NCBI GenBank assembly: GCA_020736575.1
Contig: JAGPYM010000019.1
Span: 496,001 to 560,000, forward strand
DNA: 64,000 bases
Direction of reading: 5' to 3'
From: Thelonectria olida
Taxonomy: Eukaryota > Ascomycota > Sordariomycetes > Hypocreales > Nectriaceae
Shown here: positions 26,223 to 37,262 of the stretch, piece after piece
Position numbering within the stretch: the first letter of the stretch is position 1
How the letters are laid out: each line of letters opens with the position of its first letter
Notes under the pieces: model-generated
Seen by the model: only the letters and a program-made list of their open reading frames with translations
Database searches by the model: none
Told to the model about the DNA's origin: nothing
Made by a program: the position numbers and the translations under genes

Positions 26223-29200
26223 ATGACGATCAGTGCAACCTCCACAAATGAGGCAGAGGCGAGACCGCGAGGGAGAAAAGCACGAGACCCAAGCAAGTTG
26301 GTCGAGATAGCTCTCCAGAGCGGTCTTACCCAAGACAGATCACAGATTGACCCGCACCCAGTTCGTAGGCTTCTAAAACCGAGAAGCCAAAAGCAATATC
26401 GCCGTGAGCTTGAAATCTGGAAAGCGTACGTAACAAACCCTCAAAACCCATCGCTGCTAAACTAATGTACAATTAGGTATGAGAAGGAATTTCCCGGATC
26501 AAATCCCCAAGACATCCAAACACTCAAGCATTATGCAGAGTTTCTTGGGCGCATTATGAAGGGGAGAAAAGATCCAAATAAAGACAAGGCAACGGACAAG
26601 AGTGTCCGAGTAGCAATCCGGCGATTTTGCAACGCGTGGGAACGAGAGAATCATAAGTATATTTCCCTTGATGTTGAAAGATCAATGGCTCCAGTCAGTG
26701 CTCCTCTACATAGTCATTGGTGTTCTTCTAACAAATTTCAGTATATTCAGGGAGAACTAGCGGCAAAGATCGGCCTATTGGTAGGAAAAGAGGCACGCAA
26801 GCCAAAGACGTTCCTGACTATTGAGAACTTTGTCCTTATGCACGAGTTCCATTGGAGTAACGACTTCCACGATTATGTGCACGACGGCACCCGAGTAGAT
26901 AACACTAATTTGTTGAATACTCATTGTTTCACCTCTGGGAGATTGCAGGAGATATGCCAAGCGAGATACAAGGTAATGGCTCTCCGCACACAAAGATTGA
27001 CTCATCAAATCTCTGATGCTTCGATAGGATCTTCAATGTATTCTTTCATGGACTGAAGGGAAGCCAGACTTCAAGCTCAAGTTCACAAGAGAAATCTGCA
27101 AGGCAATTGATGAAAACCAGTAAGGCAATTGACTTTTCTTAGACTAGCGAAGAGACTAATGAGATGGTAGACCAGAACATCCTTTTGCAGAGCAGATGAG
27201 GGGTCCCGACGGCCTTCCACCACCCCTTTTTGCCCAACCCATGTTGCATTGGCTAGCCAACATCATCTCTGCTAAGGCATTTTCGGGCTCAAGCACGGTG
27301 GATCAAGTCCTCAGTATCAGACCACCCAGGGATGGGAACTTTCGGATCCTTGAATGGGCGGACAATGTCAGAGACCAGCCCGTATTTCCAGAATGGTCTC
27401 GGGATGGGCCAGGAAATAAAGTTAGGAATCCAACTTCATGGGGGAAACAAGCCTCAGACTGGGCGATACGGTCAGGCTTCACTGCAGGGTTTGGCTTACA
27501 TGCTGTACGCCGTGAAGCGCTGATCAAAGCCAATGGTGAGAACGGCAACTCTTTCTAGCCCAATATTTACTAACGTACTCTAGACAATGGCTATTCATTG
27601 GGGCAAGTATTGAGATTTGCCTCCCAGAATAACACCAACGTCTTGGTTAATCACTACCTGGGAAGTATTTCTACTATTGACGGAGCGGGAAGCTTTCTGG
27701 GAATGGAGCTCCGGTCCGACCTAGCAGAAGATTTCCGATCCGCAACAATGAGAAGAAACCCCGATCTCCAATTTTCTCTTCCTGCGCGGGTTCTTGAGGA
27801 TCTTCAAACCAGTCATGCTTATGCTTCCCTCACCGAAAAGATCCGTTCCATCAACCTGGAATTCAACGACTCCCTCTCCGAAGAGCGGCTCGCGAACCTA
27901 AAAGCTCAGCGAAAGACTGCCTATGAAGAGCGGAGAACGCTTGAGCGCGAGAAGCTTCAAGAGTTCCAGCAAAGCCAAAGGCTTGTTTATGAAAACCATT
28001 TGGGGGAGCATGAACAAGGTAATTGGCGCCGGACTTACTTCAACCGAGTTCGCCACGTGCTGCCTAAAGAGCGGTTGCGACTTGGCCAGACTTTGTCGCT
28101 CAGACTCTGGCCACGGAGCCCGGAATGGATTTCCGCGCTCGAAGATCTGATCGCTCTTCGCACCAAAGATCACCGTGTTGCATACCAAGATGCCTTGCAA
28201 CCTATTAACGGGCGCTGCCCGGTTCCAGATTGTGGCAAGGAGATCGAAAGGCAAGAACGCACCATTCTCTTATCCAAGCACATCAACTAACATAGTTCCT
28301 TAGTGACCCAGTTCAAACCCGTTGGAAGCATATATATCGCTGCTATGAAGCCTTTCACAAGAAATCGTCTGGCTTTGCTCGGTTTTGTTTCATTTGCAGC
28401 AAGTGGTGGACCAGCAAGTCCGACTGGCTGAATGACTGCCAGTCTCATATCGACAGCTGCAACGTTCCTTTCCGCTGTGATCCGATCACCTTCCGACACG
28501 CGATAGCATGTGCAGGATATTGCCCGGCCCATCTTGGACGAACTGATCTTCCCGCGGATGAACGCATGCAACAGTGGACCGATCAGACCGCCTGGAAACG
28601 ACACATCTCCGACTGCATCCCAAACTACATTAAGGGCCAGGAGGACATGAACTCTCTATCGTGTCCCCACTTCCGATGTCCTGTCGTCTGCTCCTCTGCT
28701 CAAGATTTGTGGCATCACCTGGACGATGTTCACAGTACCCCCAAAGAACCTGCTCGAAAGCGGAAGGCCAGGGCAGACGACGATCAAAACCTCGAGGAAC
28801 CCATGCGAAAGATCCGGAAATTCATTAATGTCTCAGGAAAGGTCGCGATGCCGCTTCAGGAAAGTCGATGTGCCAGTCCCGCGGTTGATTCGGCAAGCCT
28901 ATTTGATTCGATACCCTCAGGCAGTCCAACTCTATGCTGTTGCAGCGAAGGCGATGACTCACAGCATACTGGAAATTCTCTCCGCGATTGTGCTTTCACC
29001 GGATCGCCTCCTGGTTGTATCCACTCCAGTGTGGCTATCAAGACCCCGGTTTCGTACCTAGAAAGTCCAAGACCCTTACCTCTTCCCTCGCCAGAGGCTT
29101 CCTGCTCAGCGAAGTCACCAATTCGCTCACCCGAATCAGCCAGCTCAGTAGTGCCGATCGACCCGATGCTTTTATCCGCACACACTAGCCCGGAAATCAT

Positions 29201-29633
29201 CTCTGCATATCCGTCAACATTAGAGCTAGGATTGGAAGTTGTTCCAACGGAGATGCCAGCCGAATCCCCAATTTTAACAGGCAAATTCTTGTCGACGAAC
29301 GAAGGCGAATACTTGATCGACTGTTTACTCGGGAGATGGGGAAAAGACCTGTTCTTTTTGAGGTGGCAGGATGGAAGCTACGGTTGGGAACCTCGGCATA
29401 ACATTCTTGACGACGACCTGATCGAAAAGTTTGAAACGGAATACCAAGGGTTCCAACATGGAGTTGAGGTGCTGCGCACAAGGATCCGGAATAGAAAGGC
29501 GGAATATCGGTTGCACTGGATTGGTCGTCCTACATCTGAGGATTGGTGGGTGCTTGAAAGAGATATGAGTCCCGAAATGATTGAGAAGCACAAACCCCAA
29601 AAGAAGGGCAGAAGAGGGCGCAAGAGGGCTTAG
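26223..29633 (+). CDS. DUF3435-type tyrosine recombinase (Starship captain-like) with zinc fingers and two chromodomains
   Basis: Seven exons: 26223-26425, 26477-26693, 26742-26972, 27028-27119, 27171-27535, 27584-28250, 28304-29633; 1034 residues, frame intact throughout. The last intron is GC-AG (AG|GCAAGA, branch CTAAC). Residues about 50-420 match the DUF3435 recombinase pattern: SQKQYRRELEIWKAYEKEF, first catalytic Arg likely R207 (FTSGRLQEI), H358-x-x-R361 (GLHAVRREALIK), FASQNN at 381-386 and the nucleophile Tyr394 (VNHYLGSI). A charged coiled segment (about 470-510) follows, then C2H2/CCHC-like fingers (about 583-735; CFICSKW, CPHFRCPVVC..H..H), a low-complexity linker, and two chromodomain-like modules: 927-975 (EYLIDCLLGRW, LRWQDGSYGWEPRHNI; cage-type Y928, W946, W953) and 977-1025 (YRLHWIGRPTSEDWWVLE). 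A nuclear element-mobilising enzyme is expected. The chromodomain fusion is unusual for captains. Confidence 0.85.
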
Positions 29634-29869
29634 AGAACCCAGAAAAATATGCAATTGGCCATTTATTAGGCATGTTACCTCAGATGTTTCTCAAATTACG
29701 TTCCTTTTCACCTAAACTCTAGGTGATTGACTGCCTTGCCTTCTGTAGTCGAAATCGCCTCTTTACCCTCCATATTAATGACCAGTAACCGCTGGGCACC
29801 GAGTCTCTGCGACTGTTAACCCAGTGGCCTTCGAGAAGCAAACAAGTGCCATGGTTTTGTCACGATAAC

Positions 29870-30060
29870 TTAGTTCAAACCATGCATTCTTGAACAGGAT
29901 GCCAGATCCGAGCTCCTTCACTAGCTGGGATCATTTCCACCCACAGGTTAATTGTGTGGTGAGAATCTTGCGGCGTCGATCCCGTCCTTCTTTTTGGTCT
30001 CATCATGTTCGTGCTTGGGACCTGGAATTCTTACTAGCACTGCTTTAGTGGCTTTCAGGC
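29870..30060 (-). pseudogene. relic copy of the Ulp1-type gene (central segment)
   Basis: The minus strand reads RRRKILTTQLTCGWK-stop-SQLVKELGSGILFKNAWFEL, a close match to the segment RRRKRLTTHLARGRKWSRL and SGILLKNAWYARL of the Ulp1-type gene at 37.3-39.8 kb. Just before it, IPGPKHEHDETKK corresponds to ILGPKPKDDENDRK there. The stop replaces a Trp codon (TGG to TGA). No protease core is left. It lies tail-to-tail with the recombinase gene, 240 bp after its stop. Confidence 0.7.
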
Positions 30061-30654
30061 TTACCGGTGAAAGCTTCAATCAGCCTACAGTTTGCGTGGG
30101 CCACCACTTCCTGTGGGGTTCATTGTCCGTAAGGTCAAGAGCTTCAACGAACTATGGTCAGCCATTGAGGCAAGACGGGCTTGAGAGCCACACGACCAGA
30201 GAAGATGAATATGCGACGCTCGAGGAAGCGAAGCAGCCTCCGCCTCCGGTATTATCTCCTTTACGGGAAGCCCGGCTTTGCATAAATTGCCGATAAAAGA
30301 GGTTAAATAATGCATGGGGCCAATAATACTGCCATGGGGGTAATTCGCCACGGCCCAATCCTTAGCTCCGAGGCACTGGTCGTACTGTGGTCCAGTTTCC
30401 CGCCTCTCTGCGAATTGTCAGGGGCGAATCGTCTGGGCGAATGTCAGAGGCGGCTGCCACCATTCTTATTCCACTATGTAGATTCCGCCGCCTTGCAAAC
30501 AACGTGCAATTATACTGTAGAGGTAGTTATGCGAAAGCAAAAACTATAATTTACCCGCGACTCCTACGACCTTCCTCCTACAGAGGTAAAAGAGAATGAA
30601 AGAGATGTATGCTTACAGCTGTTCTTATAGGCGATTTCTGAGACTGTTGGACGG
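30061..30654. other. intergenic, further decay products
   Basis: No supportable gene. Minus-strand sequence up to about 30300 may be the more strongly decayed N-terminal side of the Ulp1-type relic. Confidence 0.35.
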
Positions 30655-33600
30655 TCACGAAACCGAGAAGCCGATCGCGAGAACCCTCCCTGATGGACAG
30701 CCGAGGGCAATCGTGGCGGTCGAGGGCGATATGGCCGAGGCGGAGGGCCGGTAGCCGGGAGGAAGCCAGAGCGCGTTATGCCCGTTCCACTTGATCCAGA
30801 ATTCATCGGGGCTTAGACCGCAGCGTTGAGCTTGGAGATCAGGCTGAGGCTGAGCCGCAGTACTAGATCCAGTCTTGTCTCCGGCCTGGACTTCAGCTTG
30901 GGCTTGTCTGCTGTAGGCTTCCACGAGATCACTTAGTTGCATTAGGCCATGGCCCTCGAGCGTGTGCTGCAGCGCCCCCGTCGCCGCATCCCAGATCTTG
31001 ACCGTCTTGTCCTGCGACGCTGACGCGAGCTGCCTGCCGTCGCTAGAGAACGCGACCGAGTTGACCGAGCCGCCATGGCCCTCGAGCGTGTGCTGCAGCG
31101 CCCCCGTCCCCGCATCCCAGATCTTGACCGTCTCGTCCTCCGACGCTGACGCGAGCTGCCTGCCGTCGCTAGAGAACGCGACCGAGTTGACCCAGTCGCC
31201 ATGGCCCTCGAGCGTGTGCTGCAGCGCCCCCGTCGCCGCATCCCAGATCTTGACCGTCTCGTCCTGCGACGCTGACGCGAGCTGCCTGCCGTCGCTAGAG
31301 AACGCGACCGAGTTGACCCAGCCGCCATGGCCCTCGAGCGTGCGCTGCAGCGCCCCCGTCGCCGCATCCCAGATCTTGACCGTCTCGTCCTCCGACGCCG
31401 ACGCGAGCTGCCTGCTGTCGCTAGAGAACGCGACCGAGTTGACCCAGTCGCCATGGCCCTCGAGCGTGTGCTGCAGCGCCCCCGTCCCCGCATCCCAGAT
31501 CTTGACCGTCTCGTCCTGCGACGCCGACGCGAGCTGCCTGCCGTCGCTAGAGAACGCGACCGAGTTGACCCAGCCGCTATGGCCCTCGAGCGTGTGCTGC
31601 AGCGCCCCCGTCGCCGCATCCCAGATCTTGACCGTCTCGTCCCGCGACGCCGACGCGAGCTGCCTGCTGTCGCTAGAGAACGCGACCGAGTTGACCGAGC
31701 CGCCATGGCCCTCGAGCGTGTGCTGCAGCGCCCCCGTCGCCGCATCCCAGATCTTGACCGTCTCGTCCTGCGACGCCGACGCGAGCTGCCTGCCGTCGCT
31801 AGAGAACGCGACCGAGTTGACCCAGTCGCCATGGCCCTCGAGCGTGTGCTGCAGCGCCCCCGTCGCCGCATCCCAGATCTTGACCGTCTCGTCCCGCGAC
31901 GCCGACGCGAGCTGCCTGCCGTCGCTAGAGAACGCGACCGAGTTGACCGAGCCGCCATGGCCCTCGAGCGTGTGCTGCAGCGCCCCCGTCGCCGCATCCC
32001 AGATCTTGACCGTCTTGTCCTGCGACGCTGACGCGAGCTGCCTGCCGTCGCTAGAGAACGCGACCGAGTTGACCGAGCCGCCATGGCCCTCGAGCGTGCG
32101 CTGCAGCGCCCCCGTCGCCGCATCCCAGATCTTGACCGTCTCGTCCCCCGACGCCGACGCGAGCTGCCTGCCGTCGCTAGAGAACGCGACCGAGTTGACC
32201 GAGTCGCCATGGCCCTCGAGCGTGCGCTGCAGCGCCCCCGTCGCCGCATCCCAGATCTTGACCGTCTTGTCCCCCGACGCCGACGCGAGCTGCCTGCCGT
32301 CGCTAGAGAACGCGACCGAGTTGACCCAGTCGCCATGGCCCTCGAGCGTTTGTAAGCAAGGGTTCCAATTACGTTCCATGATCGGTTTTGTCGTTATCCA
32401 ATTAATTTGTTCCTGAAATGTCTCTCGAATAACGCTTCTCTCTGGGGCAAAGACAAGTGCCGAGGAGTAGAGCTGGAGGGGCGCCTGGTCAATTGTTGAG
32501 CGGCAGTTGAGGATAAAACGTTTCGCATCATGAAGAAACCGCGAGACTTCAGCACCATTATCGAGCTAAACAATTTGTTTTAGAAAATGCCGGCGCATGG
32601 CTTTGGGACTGACTTACATCAACCAGGCTCTGCAACTCGTCTATAAGCCCGATGCTCTCCGATATCCTCCCGATGAGACTCAACGCTTCAAGCCAGTGGA
32701 GGAAGTGGCGCTGAAGGAATTGGAGCGCTTGGTGCTCGTCGTGAAGGAATCGGAGCGCTTGGCCGTCGGGAAGCCTGACTGTGCTGCCCTTCAAGTGATA
32801 CACCCAGTACAGGCACGCATATTGAACCTCTGATGGTAGGCAGCTATCGATCTTTTGTCTGTCGACGTCCTCTCGAAGTCTCCCAAGCATCTGTAGGCCA
32901 CAGATATCTTTTTTGAGATGACCGTTCCCCAGCAGTTCAATGCATTTAGTCGTCAGCTTCCCGTGAGTTTCCCTTTCATCAACCCAAAATGGGTTTGTCT
33001 CGCGCTCGTCAGGGTCGACGAGGAAGTTTCGGAACGATAGGTGGAGGGGCTTAACAGGAGCATTTGAATCAGAAGGGATATCCAGGACCGAATGCAGCAG
33101 GTCTAGCCTATTGTCGATATCTGCCTTATCGATTCCAAGCAGGCACGATAGACATGCCGTGGAGAGGGGACTGGCGAGAACGACAAGTGAGCCGACGACA
33201 TCCCTGAATTCCCTTAATACGTTGTCTTTAGCCGGCCCGGAAAGGTCAACGAGCAACTGGTCCAAGACAGGGGAATACGTCGCGTTAAGTTTGGACATCT
33301 CTCTGCTCTGATACTCAAGAATCTTCGTGAGCTGTTTGTTCGGGGGGGCAAGCCTGCGGTCGCTAATAAACCGGCAAGCGGTTGCAGCAAAAATAAACAA
33401 TGGAACGGCCATCTTGGCGAGTTCCTGGATGTTCGTTTGACCTGGCCAATCTGACGACAATCGCCGGTCCCTGGGAACTAGTCTATTGTAATCATCTCTG
33501 ATATTTGAAAGCTCACCCTCTAGGAATGTGAATATGTCATTGTGGATGACACGTTCATCAACCTGATGAAGAGCCAGATCTTGGTAGGTGCCGCTGATTC

Positions 33601-35467
33601 TGTCGAACTCGAGGCGAATTGGGAATTCCGGTCGGCTTGTAACGAAGAACTTTAGGCGAATTGATGTCAATTGCGTCAGTTGTGGCAAGAGGCCAATGAT
33701 GGTTTGAGCATCCTCTTCGCGGTCACACTCGTCAAGGGCATCAACCACAACCACCATCGTCTCGGGAGCCGTCGGGTCCACTTCAACCTCCAGAGGCTGT
33801 AGAACAAGTTTCTTGAACTGTTCCTCCATAGACTTTTCGGCAATAGAGGGGTTGGTCTCAATCGCCTTTCGAACGTACTGGGCCAAGCGAGGGTGCTTTT
33901 GGGCCAGCTGGGCGGCGATAGTAGTGAAGAACCGCGCTGCTTTGCCGCGATCTCCTTCGCCCCTCTTGAACAAGAAGCTGGCGCCCAGCGCTCCGCTATT
34001 GCCGAACTTCTTGGCCACGGTGCGAGATATTGTAGACTTCCCGGTGCCTGCCATCCCCTGCAGCCAGTATATGCATTTACCATCCGGATCGTCGGCCCAG
34101 ATGTAAATGTCGGTGAGGAGGTCGGCTCGAGTCTCGGGATAGCATCCGGCGTCATGTTCGTTGGCATGGGAGTCAAATGCAGCGTCTTCGACAGGGCGCA
34201 GCTTAGCAAGGAAGATATCTTGGTGGATGTCGACGACTAGTATGCTGTAGACAATATCATCAGTGCTGCTCTAATTGAAGATATGTTCGCGACTTACGCC
34301 TGGTCCTGAATGGCTCGATGGGACTCTTTCGCTATGTTGAGGAGTTCTTCGACTTTGCCCCGATTCAGACGATTGCAATGTTTTTCGCAATCGTCGGCGG
34401 CTCGGGCAAGCTGGTCTTCCCTCTCCGTGAGCTTTTTGACATACTCTTCCATGTCGGTGAGCCTGAAAGGCGCGCTGATCCCGTTGCTCTTGCTTCGCTG
34501 GCGTTGGATTGCAAAGCCGAGAAACAACAGTGACTGAACGTAAGCTTGAACGATAGATTCCTCGAGGGGGCGCAAGACGTCCTTAGGTAGCCGGAGGGTG
34601 GGATCAAGAATCGTGTACAATCGCCAGTACGTGTCGCATTGCAAGACCAGCAAAGTGACCTTGGCAAGACCAAAGATGATTTGGCTCGTCAGCTCGCTAT
34701 AGGCGGTCAGAGACTACATGGGTCAGCTCAACTCGAGAAAGCGAACTTGGCGTCTGCCCAAGTATGACACGCCGTAGAGACCAGAGCCACTCACCACAAG
34801 AACAGACCGAACAGCAGCCCATGGTAGAGCAGCATGGGCCGGATCAAAGCTGACCGCAACGTCGCCAACCGCAACGAACTTGTTCAGTATCGCGACAGTT
34901 TTGTCGACAAATCCACGGACAGAGTATTCATACTGGCCGATTTTGATCTTCCAAGCTCGTTCTTCCCTGTCATGTTGATGATTGTTGATTTCCTGCTTCA
35001 TATTTCCCATGATTTCCTTGGCCAAACCGTGTGCTTGATTCTTCTCAAACTCTTGAATGATAGCAACGATCTTAGGGTCTTCTTTCGACTCTTCTAGACA
35101 TTTTAGGGCCTTGTCCCATAGCTCGAACTCACTCGGCTTTGCAAGCTGCGCATTTCCTTCGTCGTTGGCGGCTGTCCGTGCAAGGTGGCCACCACTTGAT
35201 GAGGTATTAACGGTATGCTTCGCGTCGGTCTGGTTGGCGGTAGTTGGCAAAGTATCGGGGACCTGAAGAACCGAAGACTGGATATAGTGATGTTAGCCAG
35301 GTGGATGAGAGGCGGGAGACGGGACGGCGGCAGTCGTAACAGGAGAGCGACCGAAATATGGGACTAACTTGTCTGTCCGTCTCGTGTGGCTCAGCGTCGG
35401 CGCCAAAACACCCACACAGCCGGGTCCAACATTTCCTTTTCCTCCGGGTGGGCCTATTCGAGCTCAT
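30655..35467 (-). CDS. NLR: NACHT-NTPase with 11 WD40 repeats
   Basis: Exons 35467-35369, 35277-34795, 34713-34298, 34244-32618, 32565-30655; introns 91, 81, 53 and 52 bp, all GT-AG; 1511 residues, uninterrupted. The N-terminus is basic with a Cys cluster (KCWTRLCGCFG, possible palmitoylation). Then comes an NWD-type N-terminal domain with the hallmark DPAHAALPWAAVRSVL (exon 2/3), the motif LRPVEDAAFDSHANEH before the NTPase, Walker A GMAGTGKST (396-404), Walker B VVVVDALDECD (497-507) and a VTSRPEFPIR sensor. The NACHT-winged-helix region runs to about 875, eleven WD40 repeats fill about 947-1408, and the conserved tail is CGLSPDEFWIKWNGHNALWLPP. Proteins of this plan act in fungal non-self recognition and programmed cell death (HET-E/D type repeats). 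It is also one of the gene families typical of Starship cargo. ATG at 35467 follows the first clear open start; an upstream in-frame extension exists. Confidence 0.92.
30967..32352 (-). repeat. array of 11 tandem 126-bp WD40 repeat units
   Basis: Eleven contiguous units of exactly 42 codons, nearly identical in DNA. Variation is concentrated at a few codons: G/S-D/G/S-S/W before VNSVAF, DG or DS before RQLAS, and S-G/Q/R/E-D-K/E before TVKIWD. These are the surface positions that are hypervariable in allorecognition WD40 NLRs. The near-identity indicates recent unequal exchange. Confidence 0.9.
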
Positions 35468-36356
35468 CTCCCAGGAAAACAGCTTCTTGAGCCTCAAGAA
35501 CGATTTATAAAAGAAGACAGCCGATTGCCTTCTCGAAAGAGTAGAAAGGACTTGGATTCCGTCCTGGCGTAGCTGTCGATGACGTCGAACTAATCTTGGC
35601 AACGATGGGATGGAGCAACGTAGTTCCCAGCACTACGACCAAGGTGACAGCCCAACTTGTCCCCCCAATCGCGGGGTTCGGTGGAATTTCAGGGTCCGTG
35701 CCAAAGTTCAATAATCGAGAGTGAACTTGGAGAAACGCAACGATTATGAAAGAGGTCACGAGAATATGATGACCATTGCTGACGAAAAGCTGTTGGGCAG
35801 AATTGGGCAGAGGGAACGTCGGTCAGGAATGCGTGATCAAGCCACCCTCGACCGTGGGCGCGTACTCGCAGCTGAATGAGCACCTCTCACCCAATAAATA
35901 TCGTTCTCATGCGCCACGACACGGCATATCACACACGCTTCACCAATCATGCGTGGCTGCTGGCTCGTGGACAAAGGGACTTCGCCGCCCCCGCCCGTCC
36001 TGCCAAAATGATCCTGGTTGAACACCAGGTCGAGTGGTAGCGCCGTGAGGTGTTTTCCTGAACGAATCGTGTCCAATCCCCCCCAGGCGACAGCGTCCGG
36101 TCGCGTCAATTCAGGAACCCGCTTCTCGGCAGCCTGGAGATGGCCGACAATTCTCAAGGCGGAGGCGAAACTCGAAAGCAGAGTCGAGTGCTCCCCGTTC
36201 ATGCTCCCCGTCGCTGACGCGTTCAAGCTCACAATTCTGCTAATAGAGTCCTCCATTCTCCTCCCGGCCCCTCGAGCGCGAGAACGGCATGGCGCCGACG
36301 CGTCGCGACACGACCAAGACCAGCGCCTACCGCTCTCGCCCCCATTGTACCGCATA

Positions 36357-36839
36357 GAGTCCGGTGACATGGCCGCTGCGAGTCGTCATGTCACAGCCTG
36401 CGTCGAGAAGGAGTTCGATCTGCAGCGGCTGACCAGCATCCACAGCTGGCTCTGGGTCTCGGGTCTGCCAATGCCACCGTCTTCGCTGTACCAACAGCTC
36501 TTGCTCGGCCACGATATCTTCGGCACGGAGTGTATGGACATGCATCTCGTCGGAACAACGGGCCGGAGGTCAGAATATCTTTCCCGCGGAGGGGAGTGCG
36601 GCTGCTCTGGCCATGAGGTCGCCGCCCAAGGATACACCCAGGAGTGCACGCGAGGTCTTCGGAAACGTGCGCTCGGCTTCCTGTTCTCCGACGCCGCCCT
36701 GATATCCCACGAGAGTGACTTCCGCACCGCTAAGGAAAAGCACTTGCTCCCGCTACAGGGCTATATGCCGCGCTGGAACCAGTACAGCGACTTCGTTCGC
36801 GACAATTTTGCCATGTTGCTCAACTCTGCTCTGATATAG
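36357..36839 (+). pseudogene. internally deleted copy of a fungal membrane-protein family (DUF6601-like)
   Basis: The frame has FDLQRLTSIHSWLWVSGLPM and PPSSLYQQLLLGHDIF..MDMHLV, the N-terminal signature of a large ascomycete family (I recall it as DUF6601; name not certain), then ALGFLFSDAALISHESDFR and KEKHLLP. Two family segments are missing in frame: after MHLVGTTGR, and between KHLLP and GYMPRWNQYSDFVRDNFA. It stops at 36839 before the membrane helices that normally follow. So it is a relic, although the frame is open. Confidence 0.55.
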
Positions 36840-36913
36840 TTGCTAATTTCACCCAGTCAACAGAGGGTTGCCTGACGAACAGTTAACGTTTGCTTCTACT
36901 CGTCGTGATGAGT

Positions 36914-37231
36914 TACTGCGAAAGTTGTGATTGAAGTTTTGTGTTTGAGGCAGCGCTTGAGCAAGATATATGCGATTCAAGCCGCCATACCTATTGCACA
37001 AGGTGCAAAAGGCCGTTTAGCTCTCAAGAGAGAGTGCAGCAGCATATTTGTGACTCTTCGAGTCACCACATCAACCCTAACTGCTCAACCGACGGCGACT
37101 TTTCAACAAGTAACAACTCAGAGGAGCATAGGGGAACATTCATCACTTTGGCACTCACTGCAATTATAGTTTCAATATGGGTCTTTTTATGTGCCTATAT
37201 ACATACATCGATTATGACATGGGGCCCTTGA
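36914..37231 (+). pseudogene. C2H2 zinc-finger protein relic with C-terminal membrane helix
   Basis: The frame reads YCESCD-stop-SFVFEAALEQ, ICDSSRHTYCTRCKRPFS, QERVQQHICDSSSHHI: repeating Y-C-x2-C-x12-H/D-x3-C-D-S-S units as in fungal tandem finger proteins. The TGA at 36932-36934 sits where the family has an Arg or Lys-type residue, as expected from a CGA-to-TGA change. The tail has one hydrophobic helix (FITLALTAIIVSIWVFLCAY) before the stop. Without the upstream part it cannot start properly unless the codons after the stop are used. Confidence 0.5.
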
Positions 37232-37262
37232 GTTAATTTCTCATATCCGCACGTCCAGCCGC

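Noticed and set aside
30967..32352. CRISPR-like regular repeats
   Set aside because: The units are contiguous coding WD40 modules without spacers, in a eukaryotic gene.
30962..32416. Long open frames on the opposite strand and in another frame across the WD40 array (up to 484 codons)
   Set aside because: They arise because the 126-bp unit is a multiple of three and GC-rich, so any stop-free frame of one unit stays open in all. The NLR frame has the real motifs.
35505..35830. Minus-strand frame with two hydrophobic stretches (VTSFIIVAFLQVHSRLL, WAVTLVVVLGTTLLHPI)
   Set aside because: It might be the end of a membrane protein, but it lacks a start and a recognisable family; left uncalled.
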